A stretch of DNA of 64,000 nucleotides from Forficula auricularia (GCA_024734495.1 JALMQS010000887.1:983115-1047114); one strand, 5' to 3'. Positions 19,429 to 31,709 are shown, numbered from the stretch's first letter. Notes: a model not told the origin generated them from the letters alone. Program-made: numbers and translations.

Positions 19429-19911
19429 TCAAAAAAATCTATTGAGGATTTCCTTTGAAACTCTTGCCAAATCTAATGGAGTTCTATTCTTCTCATCTCC
19501 TAAACTTTTATCCGCCACCCTTTCTATCAACACTTTCACTGCTGGCAAGTGATCATAACGAACTGCCCAATGTAGTACAGTCCATTTGTTATTTTTGATA
19601 ATTGATGTTCGCCTCCGTGTCCAGCAATGATTGGACTACAGAGACATGACCGTTCATGGAGGCATACATTACATACATTAAGGGTGTAATATTGTGAATT
19701 TCACTCCTTTGGACAACAAGAACTCTATAATGTCTAAATTTCCATTGTAGGATGCATAATGCAGAGGAGTGTAATTATTTCCATCCTTTCTATGAATAGA
19801 GGAGGGATCTTTGGAATACCAATATTTTACAGCTTTAAGGGAGGCTTTCTTCGATGTATCGTAAATATCTTCAGTTCCATCTTAATCTTTTGGACCACAA
19901 AATTGTTCAAT
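19429..19911 (-). pseudogene. Ankyrin-repeat exon, degraded
   Basis: Read on minus after an acceptor (TTTAATTTAG) at 19912-19913: IEQFCGPKD, stop, DGTEDIYDTSKKASLKAVKY, then NNYTPLHYASYNGNLDIIEF. The second repeat, PLMYVMYASMNGHVSVVQSL, and the third, KWTVLHWAVRYDHLPAVKVL, lie in other frames, and it ends TPLDLARVSKEILNRFF before TGA at 19429. The TPLHYA and VVxxLL patterns define ankyrin repeats, which are protein-binding scaffolds. At least one stop and two frame changes disrupt it. It is the 3'-terminal exon of the coiled-coil exon array upstream. Confidence 0.75.
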
Positions 19912-20100
19912 CTAAATTAAAATAAATAAACTTAAATTACATCTGAAATCAAAATTCATCGAAATGTTGACATTTTCATATTATTAAAAAATTATTAATA
20001 TTATTTTTTGAAAAATTTCAATCGTCATGTTGTAAAAATAAATAAATAAACTCACCCTTTGGTTTAATTCAAGATTTTCTTTTTCCAATATAGATTTGCT

Positions 20101-20883
20101 GGTGCCGCTCAAAGCAACTTGGAATATTAATTTATATATTAAGAAAATAAAAATTAATTATCGATAAAAATAATGGACTGTATGTAGGTTTAATGAAATT
20201 TAATATAAATTTTTGGATTATAAAATATGAATTTATAAAATTGAATACAAATAAGTGATGTTATGAATAACTTAAAACTATATATATAAAGATAAAAGGT
20301 TTGAAAAGTTCAGCTAATTGCAAAATACAAATATGCACAAAAATATAAGCAAAGTTTATATGTATATAAATCAATTATATAATAAAATTAAAGTAATAAT
20401 ATAATTAATTCTACTTAAGATGAAGAAAATGGACGTATGCTTCTCGTTCAATTTTATTAAAAATCAATTAATTAAAGATATGCAAATATATAGAAATATA
20501 ATCCAGAGATGAAGATAAAAAACCTTTTACCTGATCGGGAGAGAAACAAGAGGCGATTTCATGGTAAAATTCAACAATTTTCCACTTTGCGAGGGCTATT
20601 TGTAAGGCAGACAGAATAGATAAGAAAAGGGATCAATAATTGATTGATATAATAAAAATTTTACTCACGCTATCACAAGAGCTAGGACCATTCCTAACGA
20701 CATCAAAATAAGAAGTGAGTTTAAGATAAATTGGTGATTAGCTTAGAAGAAAAAGCAAGGAAATAGATAGAAGATAGCAAATAGTGCCTCAAAAAATCGA
20801 GGTACACAGCTCCATCTATTTTTCCATTCGACACGGCGGTAATTTTGAAAACGAATATTTCGAGAGCTCAATTTGCTAGCACC
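20101..20883. mobile_element. 783-bp insertion splitting an A exon, with 7-bp duplication
   Basis: ATTTGCT occurs directly on both sides (20094-20100 and 20884-20890), and removing the insert restores a complete A exon. The ends are GGTGCCGCTC and GCTAGCACC, inverted for about five to six bases. Inside, the minus strand has two exon-like pieces with donors: MVLALVIA or NGPSSCDS before GTGAGT near 20667, and ALAKWKIVEFYHEIASCFSP before GTAAAAGG at 20531. Their origin is unknown. Confidence 0.55.
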
Positions 20884-21747
20884 ATTTGCTATTCTTTTCT
20901 TCATTGACCTAAATAAATAAAATAATTAATAATTATATAATAATTAATTCCCTAAAAAATAACAAATAATTAAACTTATAGATTGATTTAATTCCACAAT
21001 TTTGGATTTCAATTTAGTTGATTCGTTTTCTTCTTCAATGATCTAAGCAAATAAATAAATAAACTCACCCTTTGATTTAATTTAAAATTTTCTTTTTCCA
21101 ATATAGATTTGCCATTCTTTTCTTCATTGACCTAAATAAATAAAATAATTAATAATTATATAATAATTAATTTCCTAAAAATTAATAAATAATTAAACTT
21201 ATAGATTGATTTAATTCGATAATTTTTGGTTTCAATTTATTTAATTCGTTTTTTTCTTCAATGATCTAATCAAATAAATAAATAAATAATCTCACCCTTT
21301 GGTTTAATTCAAGATTTTATTTTTCCAATATAGATTTGCTATTCTTTTCTTCATTGACCTAAATGGATAAATAGATTAATAATTATATAATAATTAGTTC
21401 CCTTGAAATTAATAAATAAATAAACTTACAGATTGATTTAATTCCACAATTTTTGGTTTCAATTTCCTTATTTCCTTGTTATCTTAAATGATCTAAGAGA
21501 AATAAATAAATCAATAAATATATTTATAATAAATAATTTACCTATAATAAATTAATAATTAACCTCACCCTTTGGTTAAATTCAAGATTTTCTTTGTTGT
21601 AATACAGTTTTACTATTTATTTCTTCCTTGACCTGTACAAATAAATAAATTAATACTTAAAATATATAATATTATAACATATTTACAAATAATAAATAAA
21701 TAAATAAATTTACAGATTGATTTAATTCCAAAATTTTTGCTTTCAAT

Positions 21748-22130
21748 TTACTTTAAGCAGAGATTAGCTGAGGTAGAGAGGGTCATCACCATCCTTGTTA
21801 AGGGTTTGACCAGGTTTCCATAACAACATATGGAAAATGCCGGGATGGCTAATGCGTCTATTGCTCCTGGTATCGAGATTTTAGGCGAAATTTTTATATT
21901 ACTTTTTGTCTTTTGATGGAAATCTATGGTCATGTTATTTGTTAATGAGCATACATTTCTATTTTTCTTTTTTTGTACTTGTTTATTATTTATTAAATTG
22001 TTGTAGTTAATTTATATTGATGTTTGTTAATAATGTATTGTAGCTAGATAGTATTGATGCTTGGAGGGCCTAGCCACCGAGGACTTGTGCTTCTAAGCAG
22101 GTCGAGGAATAAAGATTTATTTATTTATTA
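21748..22130 (+). mobile_element. LINE 3'-end insertion splitting a B exon
   Basis: The insert breaks the B exon between CAATTTA and TAATTCG. It ends with GTGCTTCTAAGCAGGTCGAG, GAATAAAGA and (TTTA)n, the form of a LINE 3' terminus with polyadenylation signal and tetranucleotide tail. No protein is encoded. Confidence 0.65.
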
Positions 22131-22624
22131 ATTCGTTTTCATCTTGAATGATCTAAGCAAATAAATATATAATAAATTATTTACCGATAATAAAAAAATA
22201 AACTCACCCTTTGGTTTAATTCTTCTTGTAATACAGTTTTACCATTTATTTCGTCATTGATCTGAACAAATAAATAAATTAATACTTAAGATATATAATA
22301 ACTTATTTACCAATAATAAATAAATAAATAAATTTACAAGCTTATAAACTTTTCCTCCATTAATTTGATCTGATTCATCATCTAAATAAATACATTTGAG
22401 AATGGATTAACAATTCAATATATTATAATAAATTAATTAATAAATTTGATTGTAAACTTTTTATAATTTTTATTTTTATATACCTATATAGTATGGGTCA
22501 AATATTGATCAGACATTTTTGAATTCTTCAAATTCCAATATTGAAAATTTTAATTTTTTTTCTAAACAAGATTTTGGCTGAAATAATATTTCAATGCAAA
22601 ATAATCAAAATTGAGCAATCTATT

Positions 22625-22745
22625 CGTCATCATCACTTAGTACACAGTCCTAAGACTGGTTTGACACAATCATCCATCTCCACTAGCCTCTACACAATGT
22701 TAACTCTTTGGCCTCTCTAAATGACTCACATCCAATATCCTTAAT
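22625..22745 (-). mobile_element. RTE-like LINE 3' fragment, second copy
   Basis: GTCCTAAGACTGGTTTGA and CATCCATCTCCACT match 9891-9925 at the 3' end of the RTE fragment. Only about 120 bases remain. Confidence 0.7.
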
Positions 22746-24815
22746 TAATCAATAGTTAATCTATTCTAAAGATAGAAAAATTTTTAAATGTTCTGATAAA
22801 TTTTTTATTTGATAGTTTTAACCTTTTCTAGTGGTGAAAGATTTTAGGTATGAACCTTTGAATTTAATATATGTTACAGAGATTGAAAAAAGTCTCAAAG
22901 AATTCAAAATAATTTGGACACAAATAACATAAAATAATTTTATCGTTGTGTACAACACACGATTTTCATTTAGCTTAAAACAAAAATGAAATTTAAATAA
23001 ATAATCAGATTAAACTGTCCCGGATAAAGCTGATCTGAAACAATGGGTGTGTTAAGCGAACGCAACAGTTGAGCTCTTATGCAACGTGTTGAGCTGAATA
23101 AATTGTTTTTACTCAACAGTTGTTAAAATAATAAGTTGGAAAAATTCTATGCTACATTTTCTAGACTACGGTGAAATCCAACCTCACTTTTAAGCTCATA
23201 TATCATAGAATATTTTGTAAGAGCAAAAATAATATTATACACTCTCTAGAAGCATTTATTCAGTCATAAAATATGTACTTTAATTTAGAGTTAATATTTG
23301 ATTATGGGATCTTTTTTCAATAAAAAAATTGAGCACATTTTGAAAAATTTAGAAAAAAAAGCGTTGCATGTTTGTGTGTGTGTGTGGGGGGGGGGATACT
23401 TTTAAAAATTAAAAACTTTCAAATTATTTGGCGTCATAACTCCGCAATTGGTCAAAACATCTAGATCCATGATTTCATCAATATTAATAAAACGGTCTAG
23501 AAAATTATAATTGCCGAAAATCTCTTAAGATAGGATACTTGCTATCAGTGAATAACAAATATATTTTATTAAAAATTCTTCCAGAACTTAAGTGACTTGA
23601 TTTAAATTTTCTTATTAAATTGAAGGGTTGTTTTGTCACAAATATAATAAAACAATAACTAACAATATACCCATCGGTATATTGTATAATGAAAATTGCA
23701 AAAGGAAACGAATTAGAGAATAAATTATTTAGCAAATTTTAATAGTAAAAATAAATTAAAATTTGAATTTACATAGAAATTGAGTATAATGCGTTACTTT
23801 GGGTGAACCTTTAAGAATTATTTAATAATCTCTCTGTTTCAGTGGAAAAATAAATAATAATATAAAATTTTACTTAAAAAAAACCATTACTTGAAACTAA
23901 CACGGAACGAACAAGAACAGGAGAAATTGGAGAAATAGAATCACAAAAGGGAATAGAAGAAGAAAAAGGAGGAGAGAGTCTGAACAAGACGACGGGAGAT
24001 CATTCATAATATAGGAAGAGAACGCAAAACATCCTATGCAAACTTTCTTTCTATAGTTAACATTCGAAGCAAGAGATTCTGTCTACAGACTACTCTCCAC
24101 ACATCATTCTAGAGAGATCATTCCAGACGGAGCTTTCATCTTCCAAACTTATCCACTCAAAATTTCTCAATCTATCCATCCTTCTATTTCGCACATGCTC
24201 CTATCGCAATATTTTCCTATATTCCACTAGATACATAAATATATCTGAATTGGAGTCCATTAAACACCGGCTATTTCTACGAGACACCTAGAATTCCTGC
24301 TTTCAAAGCGCGCCTGCATATCAATAATCGGTGCCGAAGCTATAATTCGGTGTCAAAGAAGACGGCAGGAAGATAGGAGCATTCCAGGAAGAGGGAATTA
24401 TTATCAAAAGAGGAATTTACTACAGTGAGAAGATCAAGAAGCGATTCTAACCACTCAGCCCACCAAAGGAGTGTAACAAATCTTACATTAATAATCCAAT
24501 TTCTATAATAACCCATTCTAGTTCTGTTAAATTCAAGAAATGATAAAAATAAATTCACATTATTAAATATTAAATAACTCTAATAAAAATCTTTATTATC
24601 ATTGAAAACTTCACATCCCTCCTTTTAATATTATTTTATTTTGTTTTTTTATTATTCTTAATCAATTTTTTTATTAATTTTCACACTAAAATCAGTAACG
24701 TAAATTCACAGTAAAATTCAATCAATTTCAGAAAGAAAGCACTAAGAGAGAATACCCTGAGATACACCCACCACCATTCCATTTGTCATATAACCCACTG
24801 CAAACTATTTGATTT
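22746..24815. other. No gene recognised; microsatellite (TG)n(G)n
   Basis: Contains a TG run followed by nine G at about 23371-23394. A less AT-rich block at 23900-24360 has GA-rich sequence and scattered short frames, but no exon signal or protein family I recognise. The coiled-coil/ankyrin gene could start here on minus, but I cannot show it. Confidence 0.4.
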
Positions 24816-25234
24816 ATTTAATTGATAAACTATACAGTATAAATAAAAATAAAAAATAAATTAACTTATAATGTATTTCTGGAATAGATTGATTATATAA
24901 TGGGTTTTTTAATTGATTGATAATTAACTACGCAATGAGATAATTAGGAAAAAAAATAAAATTGAAAATAATATTTAATGTAATCATCAGATCAAAATAG
25001 TTTCTGGTTTAGTGATAAATGTTTTTATCAATTGTTGAGGTATATATGTGATTGTAATGAATTATGTCATGTATCTGTATTGATGATTTGGGAATGAACG
25101 TTTCATGTGAAATGACAAATTCCGGTTTTTGAACAAGATGTATGTATGATTTTAAACTATTGTATATTTTATTGTGTTATATAATTCTCTATAAAAAGAA
25201 AAAAATGTAAATAAAAATGTTTCATTTCAATTTT

Positions 25235-25283
25235 AGAACTACTGAGGATGGTCAACCAGTGGTGACCGAAACTGTATAGTTTA
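25235..25283 (+). ncRNA. Hammerhead-ribozyme-like motif with strong stem II
   Basis: CTGAGGA at 25242-25248, one T, stem II GGTCA/TGACC with an eight-base loop, GAAA at 25268-25271, then CTGTA with a GTA triplet. Stem I pairs AACTA (25237-25241) with TAGTT (25277-25281). The right half recurs reversed near 24818-24840 (TTGATAAACTATACAGT), so this module was also part of an inverted arrangement. Confidence 0.5.
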
Positions 25284-25810
25284 TCAATTAAATAATTCAA
25301 ATAATTAGTGAAATTATTGTTTTATTATATTTGTGACAAAAACAACCCTTCAATTTAATAAAAAAACTAATATATATTATCGAAATGTTCTTGTCTACCG
25401 CTAGGTGTCTGTTGATAGAATCGCAGTGAATTCGCGCTACTCTTTTAATTCTAAAAATCTCGAAAATACTAGTATGCTATCTCTCTAATGATTTTTGTCA
25501 ATAAATACTCGCCACATATTTTTCTTAGTATACTATATAGTGAAACTCCCAGTTCCAAAGCTCTATGTAGAAATTTGTTTAGGAGGCCTAATTTCAATAA
25601 GAATGCAAAGACCGCTCCCGCCATAAATTTCGGAAGCCTGGAGGACAGGCAAATATAATAAAAAAAATGTTTCACCAAGTACCAACACCAAATTCCTTAA
25701 AAACTATTGAATATAATAAATGTAATCATCATGTTTCAAAATTTTTGTGAAAAATTTCGAATAAAAAAACTTTTTAATTGAAACTAATGGAAGGCAGTCC
25801 AAAGAAATTG

Positions 25811-26008
25811 AAGAAAGAAATCATTATATTTCCAAATAAGATGTATTTATTGGACTCTCATTCTTTTTTTCCTTTTTCCTTTTAAACCGACGTTTCGAAG
25901 ATTCTTCCCTCCTTCTTCAGGGTTTCAAAGGGTCAATCCTTCATCTTTCAAAAAAAGAATGACAGTCCTATAAATACATCTTATTTGGAAATATAATAAT
26001 TTCTTTCT
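25811..26008. repeat. Fold-back element with central hammerhead-like motif
   Basis: About 60-bp inverted arms: TTTCCAAATAAGATGTATTT in the left arm is mirrored by AAATACATCTTATTTGGAAA in the right. The loop carries the motif at 25878-25931. GGAAGGCAGTCC just before it is also found near the modules at 16530, 47400 and 59595, so these belong to one family. Confidence 0.65.
25878..25931 (-). ncRNA. Hammerhead-ribozyme-like motif (ACGU type)
   Basis: On minus: CCTTTGAAACC as stem I strand, CTGAAGA (complement of 25914-25920), a hairpin GGAGG/TCTTC, GAAACGTC (complement of 25889-25896), and GGTTTAAAAGG as the other stem I strand, 10 of 11 positions paired. Cleavage triplet GTC. Confidence 0.5.
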
Positions 26009-27016
26009 TTACTATCGTATTTTTACTTTACCATACAGGGTATAGTCAAGTATTGTAATCGTGCATGAAGAAAGTGTTTTTTTCCTTCTTTTTTTCGAAA
26101 TATCTCAAAAACGGCTGAGGCCAGGAGTCTAATAATGCAAAAACTAACCCTCCCTACATGAATATAAATAATTTTATTAAATATTAAATATAATTGAGGG
26201 GCCAGGTTGTGTGGTAAAGTCAAGTGGATGGCCACATCAGAACTATGTCAGCTTTTTTCTTCAATAGCCCAAGGATTTGGGCTGCCTTCTATTATTTTAA
26301 AATAAAAATTCTACCAGTCCATCTCTCTCCAAAGAGAAAATTTCTTCAAATAAATCTTTTTAAACTGAAATTCTGCCCCCCCCCCCTCAGGAAAGCCAGG
26401 AGTCACCTCTCTTTTTTACTTTATTATATAATTTATCTGATGCAAAAAAATGGAAAATACTAATTGGTGATAACCAGACCACTTAACGGGGAAGTAAATG
26501 TAATGTTCTTATGGAAGAATAAAAATTGTTTCTCTGATAAATTTCTGCCACTAGATGTCAGAAGGGGTGAATTCGCTATTCTATTATATGTAATTATTAA
26601 TTTTATATAACTCAAAAATAAAAAATTATTGCGATTTTCAGCAATAATAATATAATAATTATTGTATTTATTTATCTTTATAGATTATTTTTTCTCCAAG
26701 TTAAAAAATATACTTAGTTAAGTAAAATTATCAAAAATAAATAATTTACTAACAACAGTAATTTCAGTTGAGTTCAAGTAGTAAAAGTTTATTTCACGAT
26801 TTTCGATTAGATTTTTTTCTTGCCTTTTTTCTTTCTTTGAATTTAAAATTAAAAGAATTGAACTAGACTATTTCTAGTCAAAAGAGTGCTCTTCTCGCCG
26901 ATAGAATGGCCTAATCAATTGGTGAGAGCAAGGTTCCCCCTCAGGAGAGCTCATTCGATTTTAACAAGAATTGACTACACCTTTTCATTTCCTCAAAAGA
27001 GGAAGGAAGCATTTCC
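26009..27016. other. No gene recognised
   Basis: AT-rich. CCATCTCTCTCCAAAGAGAA near 26320 resembles parts of 47346-47380 and 59685-59710, a fragment of the fold-back family. Confidence 0.35.
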
Positions 27017-27118
27017 ATGCAAACGATTCCAAGCAGCCCCGTGAAACGATCCCAAGCAACCCCGTGGAACGTCCCAACCAGCCCCGTGGAATGTCCCGAC
27101 CAGCCCCATGGCCGGGTC
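27017..27118. repeat. 22-bp minisatellite, four units
   Basis: Four units of the type TCCCAACCAGCCCCGTGGAA(C/T)G in tandem, period 22 (first unit 23). It gives rise to proline-rich or glycine/tryptophan-rich spurious frames on both strands. Confidence 0.75.
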
Positions 27119-27580
27119 CAACTGCAGCCCGATAAGGCCCACTTCAACCCTTCTTTCGTTTTCCACCCCCTTTCTCCGTCTCCACGCCTATCCAGTTCAG
27201 CTGGGCCAACTTTCTTTTTGCAATGTAAACCAATATTGAAGTTGCCACATGCAAAACCACCCCATGCGACACTAGCGGCATGCTAATACCCTTACCATGC
27301 TCACTTTCTTTTTTTCCATTCTCGCTGTCTCTCTACTCATGTTGAGGACAGCAAATATTCCGTAAAAAAAGCGTATCTTTAATGAAACATTTTTTAAATT
27401 TTTTCTACTTTATATATAAATATAAATTATGTATTTTTTCTAATATATCAGACATTCAAATAGTACACTATTAATAATAATAAAAAAGAAAAAAGTTTGT
27501 TTTTTTATTAAATGTCAAGAGGTTATTAATTAAAAAGAAAATAAGTGAATATTTTTTAATTTAAAAAATATAAATAAATG

Positions 27581-28843
27581 CAGTGAAATCCCGATATATC
27601 GTATACCCTGATAAATCCTCAACATGGATAAGCTGTCACAATACCCTGAAAATGTGTGACAGCCTATACATGTTGGGCATCTCTGTCGCATCTGACCTGT
27701 CTTGGAATGAACACATCTCCTCTGTGGCGAAATCTGCAGCAAGGAAGATTGGCTACTTATTCAGGTTCAAGCGATTTTACAAGTCCCCACATCTTCTCAC
27801 CATCTACAAGGCTCAAATCCTGCCCTGTCTCGAATACGGCTCTCATCTATGGTGAGGAGCCTCTAAATATTCTCTTGCTACCCTGGATGTAATTCAGAAA
27901 CGATCCGTCAGGATAATTGACGATTCTACCCTCACCGACTCCCTCGACTCGCTAGCTCATCGAAGAAATGTCTCTGCCCTTTCCCCCCAAAGCATGCTTT
28001 GCGCGTAGTACGCGATTTGCCGACTCCCAACACTCTTTCGCGGTCAAATTAGAAAAGTGCCGGACCACTTCATTCACCAATACATCCCCATGACTTCAAG
28101 GAACTGGAACTCTCTCCCAGCCTCCATCTTTCCCAGCATTATAATCTTTATAATATAAGCTTATAATCTTCAAACCTTCAAAACCCGAGTGCATAAACAC
28201 CTACGTCTACACCCCTCTAACTTAATCAACTTTCCCTTCTCTTTGGTAATGCAAGGGTCTTTCGAGATCCATAGGGGCTGCATCTATACTGGTGCACCCC
28301 TTCTTACATTCGATTGCATTAAAAAAAAAAAAATCGTAAGAAAGTGCTGGTCCCTTGAAAAAATCTCGTTAATTCATATATTTTAAAACAATGCATTTTA
28401 ATTCCCTCGGGTATAATGTATTTTTCCTCTCAAGGTCGACAAAACGTCTTATAATTTATTTTTCCGTTGAATTATAGTCGTGTTTTCTAGTTAATTCGTA
28501 TAAAACCAATCTCAACACGTTTAAATAATTTTTTAAATGCAAACAAAAATAGATCAATATTTCCCCAAAAATAATGTTTAAAAAAATGTAGATGTTTATG
28601 TAGTTTTACTTTACTGTTCAATCAAAAATAATGTAAAATTCATAGTATTGTATTTAAATACAGTATTTGTTATATATACATATGTATGTATGTATTATAC
28701 ATACAAATTTACAAAAAATAAAAATAAATTAAAACTTTCGATATATCGTATTTTTAATGTTTACCCTCGATATAGCGAACATGTAGATATATCGTACTTA
28801 TCCTTTGTCTACTTGAAGATACGATATTACTGGATTCTACTGT
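27581..28843. mobile_element. Pogo/Tigger-like element remnant bracketing a LINE insertion
   Basis: CAGTGAAATCCCGATATATCG at the left is mirrored by CGATATTACTGGATTCTACTG at the right (28823-28843), a typical pogo-type terminus. CGATATATCGTA and TCGATATAGCGAAC recur inside. A LINE J1 copy occupies 27640-28333. No transposase remains. Confidence 0.5.
27640..28333 (+). mobile_element. LINE J1 copy 3, 5'-truncated, dead
   Basis: Reads MCDSLYMLGISVASDLSWNE, YKAQILPCLEYGSHLW, then a stop where copy 4 has Arg, then IQKRSVRIIDDSTLTDS. A deletion relative to copy 4 follows VSALSP. It ends TTCGATTGCATT plus an A-tail at about 28320-28333, the same 3' end as 39174-40630. Strand set by protein and tail. 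Confidence 0.88.
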
Positions 28844-28849
28844 ACAAAC

Positions 28850-29642
28850 AAAAGGTAAAAACTTTTTCAAAACTCGCCAGGTAGAGCCGCCCTAGTAATA
28901 AACTTAAATATGATGAACTTAGAATTTTATTTTATTTTTTACTTTTTTAATTAGCTTTAGAAAAAATATATTTTCTGAATTTTTTGAACCAGAAGTTCTA
29001 AAGCTAGAGAGTCCAAATTCTAATCGTTCCACGTATTGGAAATACAAAGATTTTGGCACCAAAAAGAACTTATTATAATTTTCTGATCTTTAGTTATCGT
29101 ATGTTTCGTTGTCCAGATAAACACACAGAACAAATTTTATGTGGAAATAATTTTTCTTCGCATTTTAGACATTTTTAAACTTAATGAGCAAAAATTTTGA
29201 GTGAATTCAGGGGTGCCGAGTAATGAAATATAATAAGTCTGAAAAGATGAAAATGAAATCTCTAGAAGAGAGATAAAGCATTCAAATTTTAACCTCCTCC
29301 TTCAATTTTTGATCCAATTCAACCAAATATAAACAGATCTTAATCTCAATAAAAAATTTATTTTGATACCTTGGTTTTTTGAACAAAAATTTGCTAACAC
29401 ACGGCTAGTATACTAACATTCATTTTAACAAAATAATTATCAACATAACATTGGTTCGCGAGTTGTGTCATAGTGATATTTAATTTGTATTTTAAATAAG
29501 TCATCTCTGTATAAAAACGACGACGAATTTTAATTGTTAACGAAAAAGACGTTTTCAAGATTATTGTGAGCCAGGAAAATGCTAAAGAAAGATTAATGAT
29601 GTTTTTGTCTTATAGAAAAACTGTTTTAGACAAAGAGTGATA
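28850..29642. other. No gene recognised
   Basis: AT-rich sequence without exon signals. Confidence 0.4.
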
Positions 29643-29694
29643 AAATGAGCCACTGAGTAAGTTAAAATAAATTGACGAAACGTCTGGCCCACTT
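29643..29694 (+). ncRNA. Hammerhead-like motif with core mutation
   Basis: AAAATGAGCCA, CTGAGTA (the conserved G of CTGANGA is T), hairpin GTT...GAC, GAAACGTC, TGGCCCACTT. Stem I pairs well. The G-to-T change would abolish catalysis in known hammerheads. Followed by AATAAAAACTCTGTGTTT as at 19290. Confidence 0.45.
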
Positions 29695-29929
29695 AATAAA
29701 AACTCTGTGTTTTAATTTATCCAATTCTCTGCGATTTCTTTTATGAAATTTATTATGGATACGAATGATGTAACATTAAAATAATTAATATCTCTGAAAA
29801 AATAAATATTTCGACGTTCATTATAAAATGTTTTATTGTAGACCAAAATGTCTTAGATTAACTAAAATTGTTTCATGATAATAGTTTCAGAATTTTTTTA
29901 GATATTTCGAAAATACCAAGAAAAATAAT

Positions 29930-30720
29930 CAAAGCGCACAGCGTGCGCAGGCCAAGTTCGTTTAGCTTGGCCCTACACGCTGTACGCTATTTACACGAAC
30001 CATTTTGAGCCAATTTCGACCCCAAGCTCAAAACCCAATTGATTTACAGAGGTGAAATTATACAAATGTAATTATGTAATACATCTTGAGGAGAGTCCCA
30101 AATTTCAATAATACAGCTTAAATGGATTCTGAGATATGGACCTGAGAAAATAGCTAATTTTGGCACTGACTCACTGACAGGACATCAAAACCTATAGGGT
30201 ACTTCTAATCATTCCACCATCATGAAATTTCGCCTGCTAGTAGAGTTTGTGACACAAACAAAGGAAAAATTCCAAAAATCCAAACTTTCTATCTTTCAAC
30301 CCCTTCAAAACGGGAGGGGGGAAATAAAAATTCTAGCCCGGCGTTGGACCAAACACAACTAAATTTTGTTTACATATTCTGTGGGCCTCCAGAAGGCACA
30401 AACTAACCACCCGAAATGGGGGGGGAGGTCAAAAATAAAAATTTCAGCCCTTTGGACAAACGGGCTTCCTTGTAGCTTACAAAAAACAGAGAAATCCCTC
30501 CCAAAACATTCTGTGAAAAAATAGGCCAAGTTCGAAAAAGAAGTGAAATCTAGTGTGTAGCCAAGTTAAATTCACTAAGAATAATTAAGTTGAGAAAATA
30601 GTAGATTTCTCATCTTAATTATTCTTGGCGAATTTAACTTGGCTACACATTAGATTTCACTACTTTTTCGAACTTGGCCTGTTTTTTCACAGAATGTTTT
30701 TGTTGGGATATTGTTTTCAA
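29930..30720. repeat. Long repeat with terminal fold-back (30500-30706), copy 1
   Basis: Inverted arms of about 95 bp (30500-30596 and 30605-30706; AGGCCAAGTTCGAAAA against TTTTCGAACTTGGCCTG). The preceding block (GTCCATATCTC reversed, GCACTGACTCACTGAC) and the arms both recur at 50240-50830 in another arrangement. No protein. Confidence 0.6.
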
Positions 30721-31402
30721 GCACTAGTACAATACTTCACCATTCTTCGAATTGTAAAGTAAAAACGATAGTATGATAAAGAAAGAGCGTAAATATGTGA
30801 TGATAAAAGAAGAAAAAATAGATGAGGTGAATTAGTATTATTGTGAATAAAAAGGGAATCGTTGAAGCGAAAATGAAAATAGTCAGTCATAGTGTGATTG
30901 CTTTTGGGCTTTGAATAGCGAGAACACCGCGTAAACTATGGAACATATCTTTCTGCCTGAATAACCAGCGAATCATTTTTCCCTTCTACAAATGTCGTCT
31001 CTACAATCTTGCCATCTCTATTTATAGAGGCAGAATAAAAAAAGAAATTATTATTATTTTTTTAAGAAGAAGAAAAAAATGACACCAGATCGCATGAAGT
31101 TATCCGGTAAAGATTTTCCATTCTTCCATAAGAACAATGAATTCACTTCCCTGTTTGTTAACTATACTCCTAATTTTCGCCAATCAGTGATGAGCTTCAG
31201 GCTCTTGAAGGTTGGGGCCGTTTTTATTATTTTTGTTTCTCAAAAAAAGATATTCACTAATTTTTAAAAATAGCTGAATTTAACAAGTATCACCAGTTTT
31301 GTGATTTGTATTTCATCGATTGAAAAATTGCAAGGGTAGTTATATTAAGATTAAAATTGCATTTATTCGAATACATTTTGCAATGATTGATTAGAATAAT
31401 TA
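30721..31402. other. No gene recognised
   Basis: No exon or repeat signal that I can support. Confidence 0.35.
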
Positions 31403-31709
31403 GAGTACTAGAAAATTATAAGATGGTGTCATCTATTAAATCCGATGGAATGGAATATTTTTAATTATATGTCAGAGGGGTTGTTTTTCACCCCCTCGGG
31501 AATCGAACCCGAGTGCCAGTAACAGCAATCCGGGCCATCTGGCTCACCTGCGCGATACGAACCTCTCTGACATATGTAAACGCGTAAAAAAACATCCCCT
31601 CTGACATATAATTAAAAATATTCCATTCCATCGGATTTAATAGATGACACCATCTTATGATTTTCTAGTAAATTTGAATCTATTACCATCGGCAAATTAA
31701 TATCTTTCA
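31403..31709. repeat. Fold-back repeat FB1, copy 2, with tRNA-like core
   Basis: Same arms as 3428-3962 (GATGGTGTCATCTATTAAA and its complement) but with a much shorter spacer between the second pair. The tRNA-like core (B box GGTTCGATTCC on minus) is at about 31496-31566 and nearly identical to copy 1. Confidence 0.75.

Larger units (their letters stand above)
20056..22381 (-). repeat. Tandem array of a two-exon coiled-coil cassette (A and B exons)
   Basis: On minus, two kinds of 63-nt exon alternate about every 225 bases. A exons (VNEEKNGKSIL..., ending KLNQR then GTGAGT): 22208-22261 (54 nt), 21569-21632, 21296-21358, 21069-21131, and one split between 20884-20908 and 20056-20100. B exons (IIEEENESTKLK..., ending ELNQS): 21714-22152 (split by an insertion), 21430-21492, 21203-21265, 20980-21042. 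A first exon-like piece is at 22338-22381. All are phase 0 at both ends, so one cassette adds 42 residues, six heptads of Glu/Lys/Leu-rich coiled coil. A at 21296 has an internal TAA, B at 21430 a TAA, A at 21569 a one-base insertion, and B at 20980 and 21203 have AT instead of GT donors. It probably belonged to one gene with the ankyrin exon downstream. Now largely decayed. Confidence 0.75.

Noticed and set aside
27017..27118. Possible CRISPR-like array
   Set aside because: The units are contiguous with no unique spacers, and the genome is eukaryotic.
26941..27286. Open frames on both strands with repeated motifs
   Set aside because: They arise from the 22-bp minisatellite and its flanks; no protein family.
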